The position numbers and the translations under genes are program-made. Of a DNA stretch of 64,000 bases, positions 8,589 through 16,967 are shown one piece after another (position 1 is the first letter of the stretch; each line of letters starts with the position of its first letter). Origin of the DNA: Mycobacterium bourgelatii. GTDB taxonomy: Bacteria; Actinomycetota; Actinomycetes; Mycobacteriales; Mycobacteriaceae. The stretch spans positions 3,286,001 to 3,350,000 of the forward strand of contig NZ_BLKZ01000001.1 of assembly GCF_010723575.1 (NCBI RefSeq), in the 5' to 3' direction. Below the pieces are notes generated by a model that saw nothing but the letters and a program-made list of their open reading frames with translations, made no database searches and was not told the DNA's origin.

Positions 8589-9911
8589 TCATCGGTGTGG
8601 TGAGAGGGCGCTGCCTTGACGCCACTGGTCCCAACTCAGCGTCCAGTCGCCGTTTTGGGCCAGTTTCAGCGGGGGACCGCCGGTGTTGCGGACCTCGACC
8701 ACGTCGCCGGGGACCGAAAAGTCATAAAACCACTTAGCGTTGGCGCCATTGAGATTCAGGCATCCGTGGGAGGTATTCGTGTTGCCCTGCGCCCACACCG
8801 TCGAGTCGAGTTGATGCAGATAGATGCCGTCGGTGCTGATGCGGGTGGCGTAGTTGATGGTTTCGCGATATCCGAGCCGCGAGTTGCGGGGGAGCCCGAA
8901 TGTCGCGGAATCCATGATCACCGGACTGCCCTTGTCCATGACGGTGTAGGTGCCGGGAGGGGTCCAGAAGGAGAGGGTCTGTGAGCCGACCGTTTCGGTG
9001 CCGCCCATACCCATAGAGGTCGGCATGGTACGGACCAGCGTTCCGTTGCTGAAAACGCTGACCTGCTTCGTGGTGTCATCGGCGATGGAGATGTGCGCAT
9101 CACCGATGCGGAATGAGACGCGGGTGTCTTCTTGGCCGAATAGCCCATCGCCCAAACCGATTCCATAGATCTTTGCCTCGGCCGTCACCGATGTGCCCGG
9201 AGCGTAGTAGCGCTCCGGCCGCCAATGTGCGTTCTGGTCGTCGACCCAGAACCATGAACCTTCCACGGCCGGGTCGGTGGTCACCACCAATTGTCTTTCG
9301 GCGGCTGCCCGGTCGGAAATCGGTTCATCAAAGTGGGCGACAATCACCGTGCCGACACCGTAGGTGCCGCCCTCGCGCAGGGCGGCCTCCGATGTCGTGG
9401 TGAACGACACCCTGGTCTGGTTCGACGGTTGCACCGTCGAAAACGACGACACCTGTTCGGACACAACATCATTGGTCCCTCGACCGGTCACGGTCAGGGT
9501 GTAGTTCCGGCCATAGCCCAGCGGCACGACCGGCTTCCACACGGTGTTGTCGGGGGTCATGACGCCTTCGACGGTCGAGCCATTTTCGTTGACCATCCGC
9601 ACTTCGTCCAATGTCCCGACCTCGGCTTCGACCTGCACGTGTGCGACCGGGTTGACGTCGCGCGCATTGGGACCGGGCGTGATCGTAATCTGTGCTGGGC
9701 CAGATATTTTCGGTGATAGCTGCCCGGAGCGTAGCTGTGAGGTGAGCTGCACTCCGCCGACCAGGCCAACAACGACCAAGACGGCAAGCATAAGTCTGCG
9801 GGCCCAGCCGCCAAGAAACCGGCGGCGACGCTGACCGTTGTTTGTGGAAGCCACTGGAGTTGCCGCATCCTTGCATTCTCTTGTGTGGGTGCGTGTTTCA
9901 GCTGCGCCCAC
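8589..9911 (-). CDS. L,D-transpeptidase (YkuD) with Ig-like domain
   Basis: A 440-residue membrane-anchored enzyme that would make 3-3 cross-links in peptidoglycan or attach molecules to it. A basic N-terminus and one membrane segment (about residues 39-55) are followed by Ig-like domains (about 70-260) and a YkuD domain. The catalytic motif is SHGCLNL with His382 and Cys384; the partner histidine is His366 (IYLHQL). The C-terminal tail has the WDQWRQGSAL type of ending seen in mycobacterial Ldt enzymes. No lipobox is present, unlike LdtMt5. The GTG at 9911 is the longest in-frame start; a GTG at 9854 is possible. Meropenem-type carbapenems target this family. Confidence 0.9.
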   Translation of the reverse strand: MGAAETRTHTRECKDAATPVASTNNGQRRRRFLGGWARRLMLAVLVVVGLVGGVQLTSQLRSGQLSPKISGPAQITITPGPNARDVNPVAHVQVEAEVGTLDEVRMVNENGSTVEGVMTPDNTVWKPVVPLGYGRNYTLTVTGRGTNDVVSEQVSSFSTVQPSNQTRVSFTTTSEAALREGGTYGVGTVIVAHFDEPISDRAAAERQLVVTTDPAVEGSWFWVDDQNAHWRPERYYAPGTSVTAEAKIYGIGLGDGLFGQEDTRVSFRIGDAHISIADDTTKQVSVFSNGTLVRTMPTSMGMGGTETVGSQTLSFWTPPGTYTVMDKGSPVIMDSATFGLPRNSRLGYRETINYATRISTDGIYLHQLDSTVWAQGNTNTSHGCLNLNGANAKWFYDFSVPGDVVEVRNTGGPPLKLAQNGDWTLSWDQWRQGSALSPHR

Positions 9912-9922
9912 TGTTAACAGTG
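9909..9922. promoter_or_regulatory. 14-bp perfect palindrome over the L,D-transpeptidase start
   Basis: CACTGTTAACAGTG is a perfect palindrome that includes the GTG start codon. A second small inverted repeat, TACCT-CAT-AGGTA, follows on the upstream side. This looks like an operator, though the regulator is unknown. Confidence 0.5.
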
Positions 9923-10102
9923 TTACCTATGAGGTAGCCCGTTTTCCCTGCCATGAAACCCGGAGTCAGGTCCGGCCCCTTGGCACTGCCTATGCCCACT
10001 GCCGCCGAGTCGTAATCAGCTGTCACATATCGGCACCCTCTCTCGTCTGAGGGTTATGGACGAATACCACGCACTTACGAAGGACCTACGGAGGGTGGAA
10101 GT

Positions 10103-10966
10103 ATGAGTAACTCAGGCGCTTTGGCGCGGATATACCTGGTCGCGGTGACGGCGCTCACCGGCGCGACCTTCATCGGCATCGGGATCTGGTGCCTGGTCGA
10201 TCCGGCTTCGTTCGCCGAGGTCGTGCAGTTTCCGGCGCATTTGCACTTCTTGCATGATGTCGGCGCCTTCCAGCTTGGTCTGGGTGTCGCGCTGCTGTTG
10301 GCGCTGATCTGGGCCGATTCCCTGGCCACCGCGCTTGCGGGGTTCGCCGTGGCCAACACCGTGCACACGGTGAACCATGTGGTGGACCTCGAATTGGGTG
10401 GCTCTACCTTGCAGGTGTGGCTGCTGGCTGCGATTTCGGCGCAGCTGGTAATCGCGTTCGTACTGCGGCTACGGCAACTCGGCTACGTCCTTGGCAGGGT
10501 CAAGCCCGCAACCACCGCGACGCTGGTTCCCTTCGTGCGGCAGAAAACCATCAACCTCACCACGTTTCGCAAAGACGGTACTCCCGGTACCAGCCCGGTC
10601 AGCATCGTCGTCGACGGCGACCGTGCTTATTTCCGCAGCTTCGAGCGGGCGATCAAGGTGCGTCGGATTCGACGTAACCCGAACGTGGAATTCGGACCCG
10701 CCACGGGATCCGGTAAGTCAACCGGCCCGGTACAAGCCGGCACGGTGCGCTTGCTGGAGGGGGCTGAATATCGCAAAGCGGCTCGGCTGCTGCGGCGGAA
10801 GTACCCGCTACTGCATGGCATAGCGGTGCCCACGGCACACCGGCTGATGCGGTCCAAGTACGGCCGCACGGTACACGCCGAGCTCATCCCGTCGGCGCCA
10901 GGCCAGTCAGCGAGCCACCCCGCGGGCGTTGACTCTGCGCTCAGGGCGGAGGCTTCTCGCACTTAG
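10103..10966 (+). CDS. Four-helix membrane domain fused to a PPOX-class split-barrel domain
   Basis: A 287-residue fusion. Residues 1-130 hold about four hydrophobic helices (for example LGLGVALLLALIWA and VWLLAAISAQLVIAFVL). From about residue 140 the sequence becomes a pyridoxamine-5'-phosphate-oxidase-like split barrel (KTINLTTFRKDGTPGTSPVSIVVDG, residues 149-173), the type that binds F420 or FMN in actinobacteria. The product is probably a membrane-tethered F420/FMN-dependent reductase; cofactor and substrate are inference. GGAGGG precedes the ATG. It converges on the cutinase gene with a nested hairpin between them. Confidence 0.8.
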   Translation: MSNSGALARIYLVAVTALTGATFIGIGIWCLVDPASFAEVVQFPAHLHFLHDVGAFQLGLGVALLLALIWADSLATALAGFAVANTVHTVNHVVDLELGGSTLQVWLLAAISAQLVIAFVLRLRQLGYVLGRVKPATTATLVPFVRQKTINLTTFRKDGTPGTSPVSIVVDGDRAYFRSFERAIKVRRIRRNPNVEFGPATGSGKSTGPVQAGTVRLLEGAEYRKAARLLRRKYPLLHGIAVPTAHRLMRSKYGRTVHAELIPSAPGQSASHPAGVDSALRAEASRT

Positions 10967-10986
10967 CCGCCCCACACGCAGAGTCA
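10930..10986. terminator. Nested bidirectional terminator hairpin
   Basis: The outer arms TGACTCTGCG (10930-10939) and CGCAGAGTCA (10977-10986) enclose inner arms GGGCGG and CCGCCC. It lies across the end of the PPOX fusion gene and the gap before the convergent cutinase gene, so it can serve both. Confidence 0.65.
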
Positions 10987-11012
10987 GCGCAGTGGCAGCG
11001 CAGCGGCGCCCC

Positions 11013-11657
11013 CTACTTCAGCCTGCTCGCCGCGAAAGTCGCTGCCTGCGCGGTCATTCCGTTTTCGATGTAGGAAACGTGCGCAATGATGTTGCCGCCG
11101 CCGGTGCAGATCGGGTCGTCTTGGGCGCACAGGCTGATGGTCTTCGGCGCGAAGGCCGGGCTGATGGTCGGCAGCGGCTGGCCGCCCCACAGCATCGAGG
11201 AGAAGCCACTGGTCGGCTCGCCGAACAGGGCCACCGCGGCGACCTGATTGGCCGCCTGCGGTGACACCGATGTGCTGGCCAGATCGATCACGGTCGCACC
11301 CTGCGAATAACCCCCGAGCACGAGCTTGGTGTTGGGGCAGCTGGCCACGACCTCTTGGATGTGAGCGGTCGCGTCACTGGCCCCGGCGTTCGCGCTGTTG
11401 TGATAGTCGTCGTTCGCGGGATAGTTCACGGCGTAGACGTTGAGGGAGCGCCCAGCGGTCTGCGCTGCCAGGGAGTCGACAAAGGCCTCGCCGATATTGC
11501 CGAGGCCTGGATCCTGATGGGTACCGCGGGCGAATACCACCGCGACGTCCGAACACGGGTCGGCCGAAGCGGCGAAAGTGGTGAGGGGTGCGCTCAGCAG
11601 CGCCCATGTCGCGACGATCGCGACACCCACAAACCGAGCAAGACTGCGTGAATTCAT
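11013..11657 (-). CDS. Secreted cutinase-family serine hydrolase
   Basis: A 214-residue exported alpha/beta hydrolase of the mycobacterial cutinase-like (Culp) family, acting on lipids or esters outside the cell. The Sec signal peptide covers residues 1-33. The nucleophile is Ser118 in GGYSQG, with Asp181 in CAQDDPIC and His193 in IIAHVSY completing the triad. Cys35/Cys107 and Cys177/Cys184 can form the usual two disulfides. I placed the start at the ATG at 11657 because the signal peptide begins there; the open frame extends to 11819 with no signal features. Confidence 0.92.
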   Translation of the reverse strand: MNSRSLARFVGVAIVATWALLSAPLTTFAASADPCSDVAVVFARGTHQDPGLGNIGEAFVDSLAAQTAGRSLNVYAVNYPANDDYHNSANAGASDATAHIQEVVASCPNTKLVLGGYSQGATVIDLASTSVSPQAANQVAAVALFGEPTSGFSSMLWGGQPLPTISPAFAPKTISLCAQDDPICTGGGNIIAHVSYIENGMTAQAATFAASRLK

Positions 11658-11700
11658 CCCCAAATGCTGACACACGGCCGCAGCAGGTGGCGCGTCGGCG

Positions 11701-12039
11701 TCAACGAGGGACGATTCTGATCCGGATGGGACCGCGCCACGCGCCGTCGGGATCAAGGACGTCGCCGCGCTGGGTGATCTCCACGACCCCTGATTTGGCC
11801 AATTCCCGGGCCAGGTCACGGGCGTCGCCCATGAGGTCGCGCCAGTCGTCGCGGCCGACGGCGCGGGCGGCGTCGGATGGACAAATGCTGCTCTTCGGGC
11901 CGCGGTGCGCGGCCAGCGCGCGGATCGATGACCTCAGTCGTTGCCGGACGGGCCCATCGGCCAGCGCCATTTCGGCGTCGTCAGCCGCCGGACCCCCGTC
12001 GTCAAGCACCCTGCGAAGTTCGTCACGTATCCGAGTCAT
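11701..12039 (-). CDS. DUF3253 domain protein
   Basis: A 112-residue protein that matches the DUF3253 pattern throughout: RGPKSSICPSDAARAV, then DDWRDLMGDARDLARELAKSG, then VVEITQRGDV and the terminal GPIRIRIV. The family is small, winged-helix-like and of unknown function, often beside photolyase-type genes. The ATG at 12039 starts the helical segment; a longer frame upstream runs over the divergent gene and looks random. It diverges from the spore-lyase-like gene with a 48-bp gap, so the two may share regulation. Confidence 0.75.
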   Translation of the reverse strand: MTRIRDELRRVLDDGGPAADDAEMALADGPVRQRLRSSIRALAAHRGPKSSICPSDAARAVGRDDWRDLMGDARDLARELAKSGVVEITQRGDVLDPDGAWRGPIRIRIVPR

Positions 12040-12087
12040 AAAGCGACTGCTCGGAACCGTGCCGCACCTATCGGCGTTGCACCTGCC

Positions 12088-13200
12088 ATGACGTCCATCC
12101 TCCCGAACGACGGCAGCGCGGGGCGAGTGCCCATCGCACTCGCCGACCGACTCCTGGACATCAGACGCATCTACCACGAACCGAACATCGAGAGGTTTGC
12201 ACGGGCCCAACAGGTGCTGGACCGGTTTCCCGACGCCCAGCGCATCGAGGTGCCTTCCCACCAAGCGATACCGGGTCTTTACGGCAACGAGGGCAATGTC
12301 GAGGACTGGGTCCGGATCAAGCGCGAGGTGCTCGTTCTCGGCGAGAAGAAGAGCCTGTCAGCGCGCCGCAACGAACGGTCCAGCGATTGGATAGCGCCCT
12401 CCACCGCCAACGGCTGCGCGATGGCCTGCTCCTATTGCTACGTCCCGCGCCGCAAGGGCTACGCCAACCCGATCACCGTCTTCACCAACATCGAACGGAT
12501 CACCGGCTATCTGGACCGGCACGCCGCCCGGCAAGGCGTCAAGCCCGCACCCAACCAATGCGACCCGGTTGACTGGGTCTACGACATCGGCGAAAACAGC
12601 GACTGCTCGGTCGACGCCATGGTGTCGGACAACGTGCGCGACCTCGTCGAGCTGTTCGCCCGCATTCCGAATGCCAAGGCCAGCTTCGCGACCAAGCTGG
12701 TCAACCCCGACCTGCTCGGCTACGACCCCCGGGGGGGAACCCGGGTGCGGTTCAGCCTGATGCCGGCGGAGACGTCGCGGGTCGTCGACATCCGGACGGC
12801 CAAGGTGGCCGACCGGATCGCCGCCCTGGACGACTTCGTCGAGGCTGGATACGAAGTGCACCTGAATTTCAGCCCGGTGATCGTCCACGAGGGGTGGTTG
12901 ACCGACTGGGCGGAGCTGCTCGAGCAGATCGCCGACGGAACCAACGAACGCACCAAACGGCAGCTCGCCGCCGAAGTGATCTTCTTGACCCACAACGAGG
13001 GCTTGCACGACGTCAATCTCGGCTGGCATCCCAAAGGTGAAGAGTTGCTTTGGCGTCCGGACCTGCAGCAGCTCAAGCGCAGTCAGAGCGGCCAGTGGAA
13101 TGTCCGGTACAAGAGCCCTTGGAAGGGTCGGTGGGTGCAGGAGCTGACCGACCTGATCGCGGTCAAGCTGCCGACCTGTCGGGTCCGCTACGCGTTCTGA
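12088..13200 (+). CDS. Radical SAM protein of the spore photoproduct lyase family
   Basis: A 370-residue radical SAM enzyme. The cluster motif is Cys110-x3-Cys114-x2-Cys117 (CAMACSYC), the spacing used by spore photoproduct lyase-like proteins. The conserved blocks FATKLVNPDLL and VRFSLMPAETSRVVD also fit. In Bacillus SPL repairs UV-damaged thymine in spores; mycobacteria do not make such spores, so the true substrate here is unknown. I start at the ATG at 12088, since upstream sequence overlaps the divergent DUF3253 gene. Its last 13 bases overlap the end of the YihY-family gene. Confidence 0.85.
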   Translation: MTSILPNDGSAGRVPIALADRLLDIRRIYHEPNIERFARAQQVLDRFPDAQRIEVPSHQAIPGLYGNEGNVEDWVRIKREVLVLGEKKSLSARRNERSSDWIAPSTANGCAMACSYCYVPRRKGYANPITVFTNIERITGYLDRHAARQGVKPAPNQCDPVDWVYDIGENSDCSVDAMVSDNVRDLVELFARIPNAKASFATKLVNPDLLGYDPRGGTRVRFSLMPAETSRVVDIRTAKVADRIAALDDFVEAGYEVHLNFSPVIVHEGWLTDWAELLEQIADGTNERTKRQLAAEVIFLTHNEGLHDVNLGWHPKGEELLWRPDLQQLKRSQSGQWNVRYKSPWKGRWVQELTDLIAVKLPTCRVRYAF

Positions 13201-14282
13201 GCGCCCCGATTTTTCACCCGGTTTCTGCCCCGGTTCCTGCGCAGCCATCGGCCCCGGGCGATGTCCTTGCGTTCGGCGGCTTCGTTCTTCTCGATGACCC
13301 GGGTGTCTTTGGGCGGTAATTGCAGCTCGTGTTCGGCGGCGATGCCGGCCTGCAGTTGTCGCCCCCGTTCCAGCTCGGCGTCGAGCTCAGCGCCGAACAG
13401 CAGTGCCACGTTGGTAATCCACAGCCACAGCAGGAACACAATGACGCCGCCCACCGCGCCGTAGGTCTTGTCGTAACTGCCGAAACGACTTACGTACAGG
13501 CCGAATCCGAGGGAGGCCAGTGCCCAGACCACGATGGCGACGGCGGCGCCGAGGCTAAGCCAACGAAACTTCGGCTGCTGGATATTCGGCGTCGCGTAAT
13601 AGAGCATCGCGACCGCCAGCGTGACGAGCAGCAGGACGACCGGCCACTTTGCCACCGCCCATGCTGTCTGCGCGGCGCTGCCCAGACCGATTGCGCCGCC
13701 GATCGCCTTACTGATCGGGCCGCTGACGATCAAGAGGAAACCGGTGGCGGCGGCCAGCAGCAATCCCGCCAATGTCAACAGCATTTGCTGTGGGCGCAGC
13801 TTCCACATCGGGCGCCCCTCGCCGATCTCGTAGATGCGGTTCATCGCGCGTCCGAACGCGCCGATGTAGCCGGACGCCGACCACAGCGCGGCGAGCGCGC
13901 TGACCACCAGAGCGACACCCGCCGAAGGATTGTCTACGACCTGCTGGATCGGTTGGCGCAGCATGTCGAGTGCGGAGTCGGGAACCAGTTGGGCCGCCAC
14001 GTCGACAAGGGCGTCGGTGGTACGTCGGCCCTCGCCGATTACGCCCAGCAGTGACACCAGCACCAGCAACGCGGGAAATAACGACAGCACCGCGTAATAG
14101 GTGAGCGCCGCGGCCAGGTCGAGACACTGATCCTTGCGGAATTCGAAGGCGGTTTTTCGCAGCACGAACATCCACGAGGCCCTCGTCAGATCGTCAGGTG
14201 ATTCCGGCTTGCTCGGGTCGTCGGGGTCGAGCGGGCGCTGCTCGCGCTCTGACGAGGTGTTGCCGGTGTCGACGTCGGTCAT
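13188..14282 (-). CDS. YihY/BrkB-family inner membrane protein
   Basis: A 364-residue membrane protein. After a charged N-terminus, DLAAALTYYAVLSLFPALLVLVS is the signature first helix of the YihY/virulence factor BrkB family, and about six membrane segments follow, including YGAVGGVIVFLLWLWITNVALLFGAELDAE. The C-terminal tail is long and very basic (RWLRRNRGRNRVKNRG). The transported substrate is unknown. The ATG at 14282 has a GGGGG stretch upstream. It ends in a convergent overlap with the radical SAM gene and lies close to the SGNH hydrolase gene in the same direction. Confidence 0.9.
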   Translation of the reverse strand: MTDVDTGNTSSEREQRPLDPDDPSKPESPDDLTRASWMFVLRKTAFEFRKDQCLDLAAALTYYAVLSLFPALLVLVSLLGVIGEGRRTTDALVDVAAQLVPDSALDMLRQPIQQVVDNPSAGVALVVSALAALWSASGYIGAFGRAMNRIYEIGEGRPMWKLRPQQMLLTLAGLLLAAATGFLLIVSGPISKAIGGAIGLGSAAQTAWAVAKWPVVLLLVTLAVAMLYYATPNIQQPKFRWLSLGAAVAIVVWALASLGFGLYVSRFGSYDKTYGAVGGVIVFLLWLWITNVALLFGAELDAELERGRQLQAGIAAEHELQLPPKDTRVIEKNEAAERKDIARGRWLRRNRGRNRVKNRGAQNA

Positions 14283-14323
14283 ATCAACCGAATCCCCCCG
14301 GACAGGGCATTCCACACCCGGGA

Positions 14324-15220
14324 TTAGGTGTTTGTCGGAGTTGTGGCCAGGTGCTGGGCCAACGCGTTGGCCACCGCGGCGGCGCCCATGCCGTTCGGAT
14401 GTAGTGGCGCGGCTTCATGGCTCAGGACGAACCCTTCGAAATACCGATCTTCGGCCGCGGCGCACATGTCGTGTCCGACCGACACCGGCCTGGTGTCGAA
14501 GAAGTCCACCTGCTTCCTGGTCGCCAGCGCCCGTTGTGCCTCGTCGAGTTCGTCGACCTTGGCCTGGAAGTAGTCGGCATCTCGCGGATTGATGGGCTGC
14601 CGTCCGAAACATCCACCGGGCCGGACGTACGTGCCGTAACCGACGAGAACAATCCGCGCGCCTGGCGCCCTCGTCCGGATCGCGTCCACCATGTCTTCCC
14701 AGACCGGAATCTGGCGACGGATCGCCGCGCTGAACCGGTCCTCCCCGGTGGCGGCGAGGTCGTCGAAACAGGCCGGCAGAGACAACGAGGCGCGCCGGCA
14801 TTTGGAAGCACTGCCGGCTAGCCCGATGTCGTTTCCGCCGATGGTGACGGTGATCAACTCCGTGTCGACGCCGATCGCGTCGATCTGCGGAGCAACCGAT
14901 CCGCGCCGCGTCTGTTGCGCCCGGTAGGTGACATCGGCAGTGGTGGCACCGCTGCAGGTGACGTCACTGAAGCTGCGGGCGCCGATGCCCCTGGCCAGGA
15001 CCGAGGGGTAGTCGTTGGTCGACTTCAGGCATCCCGGCGGGTCGGCTTGATACGGCACCAAGGGCGCCGCGGCCGCAGAGTCGCCGAGCGCGACGTAGGT
15101 CATTCCCGTCGTGCTGATCGTGGGGGCGGGGTCAGAGCCCGGTCGGGTCGGTGCCGCGCAAACCGCCGTGGCGGCGACCAGAGTGGCGGCGGCGCCGACG
15201 AGCTTCGTGTGAAGACTCAA
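14324..15220 (-). CDS. Secreted SGNH/GDSL-family hydrolase
   Basis: A 298-residue exported esterase/lipase-like protein. Residues 1-22 form a signal peptide. Block I is YVALGDSAAAAP (a GDSA form of GDSL with the nucleophile Ser), block III is TIGGNDIG, and the C-terminal HPNGMG supplies the catalytic His. Several Cys (for example CLKS and TCSG) suggest disulfides outside the cell. The start codon overlaps the stop of the small acidic gene upstream by 4 nt (ATGA), so the two are translationally coupled. Confidence 0.88.
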   Translation of the reverse strand: MSLHTKLVGAAATLVAATAVCAAPTRPGSDPAPTISTTGMTYVALGDSAAAAPLVPYQADPPGCLKSTNDYPSVLARGIGARSFSDVTCSGATTADVTYRAQQTRRGSVAPQIDAIGVDTELITVTIGGNDIGLAGSASKCRRASLSLPACFDDLAATGEDRFSAAIRRQIPVWEDMVDAIRTRAPGARIVLVGYGTYVRPGGCFGRQPINPRDADYFQAKVDELDEAQRALATRKQVDFFDTRPVSVGHDMCAAAEDRYFEGFVLSHEAAPLHPNGMGAAAVANALAQHLATTPTNT

Positions 15221-15399
15221 TCCGGCGGCTCTTGCCCCGGGCCCTCCGCGGCGTCGGCCTCGGCCGCGGCCTGCTCCCGGTCGCTGGGCTTACCCGGCAC
15301 GCCTTCGGCCTCGCGCTCCTCGGCAACCTTTTCGTCGAGGTCGTCGACAATGTTTTCCAGCTGCTCGGAGTGGCTCTGGCGCTCGCTGCGGTCCGTCAT
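15217..15399 (-). CDS. Small acidic hypothetical protein
   Basis: A 60-residue, strongly charged protein (MTDRSERQSHSEQLENIVDD onward), rich in Glu, Asp and Ala, with no hydrophobic segment. It is probably partly disordered with one helix. It is coupled by a 4-nt overlap to the SGNH hydrolase gene and follows the PPE gene at 49 bp. Function unknown; the clean coupling supports a real gene. Confidence 0.65.
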   Translation of the reverse strand: MTDRSERQSHSEQLENIVDDLDEKVAEEREAEGVPGKPSDREQAAAEADAAEGPGQEPPD

Positions 15400-15447
15400 A
15401 CGGCATTCATACCCGGTCGGGCAGGACGTAAAGCTGTTCGTTCGGTC

Positions 15448-16770
15448 TCAATAGGTCAGCAGGCGCTGCTTCTGCTGAACGAATTCTTCCTCGGTGAGGA
15501 TGCCCGAATCCCGCAGCGAAGCCAGTTCACGCAGCTCAGCGGCGATGCTGGTGATCGGGCCGCCGGCCGGGACCTTCGGCGGCTCGACCGCCTCACCGCT
15601 CGGCTTGCTTGTGGCACCCTTCACGCGCTCACCACTCCGGACGCGTGTCGCCGCGCCGCCACCGCCGATCGGGCCGGCCATGGCGCGCCCGGCCATACCG
15701 GCCAGCGCCATCTGACCGAGCAGGCCTCCGGCCTCCACTGCGGATCCTTCTGCGGCCGCGGCGATGTTGGCGGCCGGCAATGCATTGGCCAGCAGGCGCA
15801 TTTCCGGGGCCGCCACGGTCCAGCCGGTTGGCACGGACAATCGACCCACCGAAGCGGCCTCGCCGACACCCGCCGACACCGCCGAACCGAGCGGCGGAAA
15901 AGGCGCTACCGGCGCAGGCCCCACGGCGGGCCACGGCTCAACCCCGGCCCAACCGCTTACCAGTTCGTCAGTGTGCAGACCGTTGTAATAGGCGGCGACG
16001 TCGTAGGGGAGCGCCGTGCCAGCCAGTGGCGCGTCGACGCCGACGCCACCAACGCCCACCATCACGTCGAAGATGTCGAGCGCGTCCAACGGCGTCAAAC
16101 CCGCAGCGGGACTCGCGAGGGTGTTCAAGGCGTCAGGCACGGCCGAAAACGCCTCAGCGGCATTCCACACGGTGCCTTGCGCCTGGCCAGCGGAGAGGCC
16201 GGCCGCTTCGGCGACCGAAGCGGCTTGTCCGAGCGCCCCGGCCGGATCGACAATCGCGGCCGGTTCGCTGAACGGGATCAGCGACGTGGCGGCTGCCGAC
16301 TCGCCGGCATAGCCGAGCATGGTTGCGGCATCTTGCGCCCACATCTCGGCATATTGGGCCTCGGTGACCGCAATCGCCGGCGTGTTCTGTCCGAAGAAAT
16401 TCGTCGCGACCAATGCGACCAGCAGGGCACGGTTGGCCGCGACCACCGGCGGCGGCACGGTCGCCGCGAAAGCCGCCTCGTACGCGGCGGCCGCGGCGGT
16501 GGCCTGCGTCGCCGTCCGCTCAGCCTGGGCGGCGGTGGCCCACAACCAGCCCCCGAACGGCGCGGTCGCGTCCGCCATCAACATCGACGCCGGACCCAAC
16601 CACGGTCCAGCGGTCAGCCCCGCAATCGTCGCGTCGTACGCGCTGGCGGTGCTTTGCAGCTCAGCGGCCAGCGCCTCCCACGCCGCGGCAGCGGCCAACA
16701 TCGGGCCCGCACCGGGCCCGGCATACATCCGGGCGGAGTTGACCTCCGGCGGCAGCGATGCGAAATCCAT
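15448..16770 (-). CDS. PPE family protein (SVP subgroup) with C-terminal SHOCT domain
   Basis: A 440-residue PPE protein, likely exported by an ESX type VII system. The N-terminal PPE domain starts MDFASLPPEVNSARMYAGPG with Pro-Pro-Glu at residues 7-9 and a WLG in place of the common WxG. The SVP motif GRLSVPTGW follows near residue 325. Unusually, the last 30 residues (ELASLRDSGILTEEEFVQQK then QRLL) form a SHOCT domain, a short C-terminal helix pair. No PE partner gene lies next to it. It is transcribed away from hrpA. Confidence 0.92.
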   Translation of the reverse strand: MDFASLPPEVNSARMYAGPGAGPMLAAAAAWEALAAELQSTASAYDATIAGLTAGPWLGPASMLMADATAPFGGWLWATAAQAERTATQATAAAAAYEAAFAATVPPPVVAANRALLVALVATNFFGQNTPAIAVTEAQYAEMWAQDAATMLGYAGESAAATSLIPFSEPAAIVDPAGALGQAASVAEAAGLSAGQAQGTVWNAAEAFSAVPDALNTLASPAAGLTPLDALDIFDVMVGVGGVGVDAPLAGTALPYDVAAYYNGLHTDELVSGWAGVEPWPAVGPAPVAPFPPLGSAVSAGVGEAASVGRLSVPTGWTVAAPEMRLLANALPAANIAAAAEGSAVEAGGLLGQMALAGMAGRAMAGPIGGGGAATRVRSGERVKGATSKPSGEAVEPPKVPAGGPITSIAAELRELASLRDSGILTEEEFVQQKQRLLTY

Positions 16771-16967
16771 GACAGGTCCTCCAGCCAGAACGCGAAGTGC
16801 TTATACCCGACCCGACCACTTCTGGCCGCAGATCAAGTTTCATTCACGTTTATTTCATAGATTGTTCTTGCCTATTTCCCGTTTGCTGCACAAGCCAACC
16901 GCGACCAGCGGGACTGGTCTCCCCACGTGACGAGTCACACAGCGCCTGGACGCCTACGCTGATCGGA

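Noticed and set aside
15151..16860. Long plus-strand open frame opposite the PPE gene, and similar long frames opposite katG, the permease and the tandem kinase (1324-2679, 5003-5872, 31241-32866)
   Set aside because: They are Arg/His/Gly-rich mirror frames that arise in GC-rich coding DNA. They show no domain motif and lie exactly opposite strong genes.
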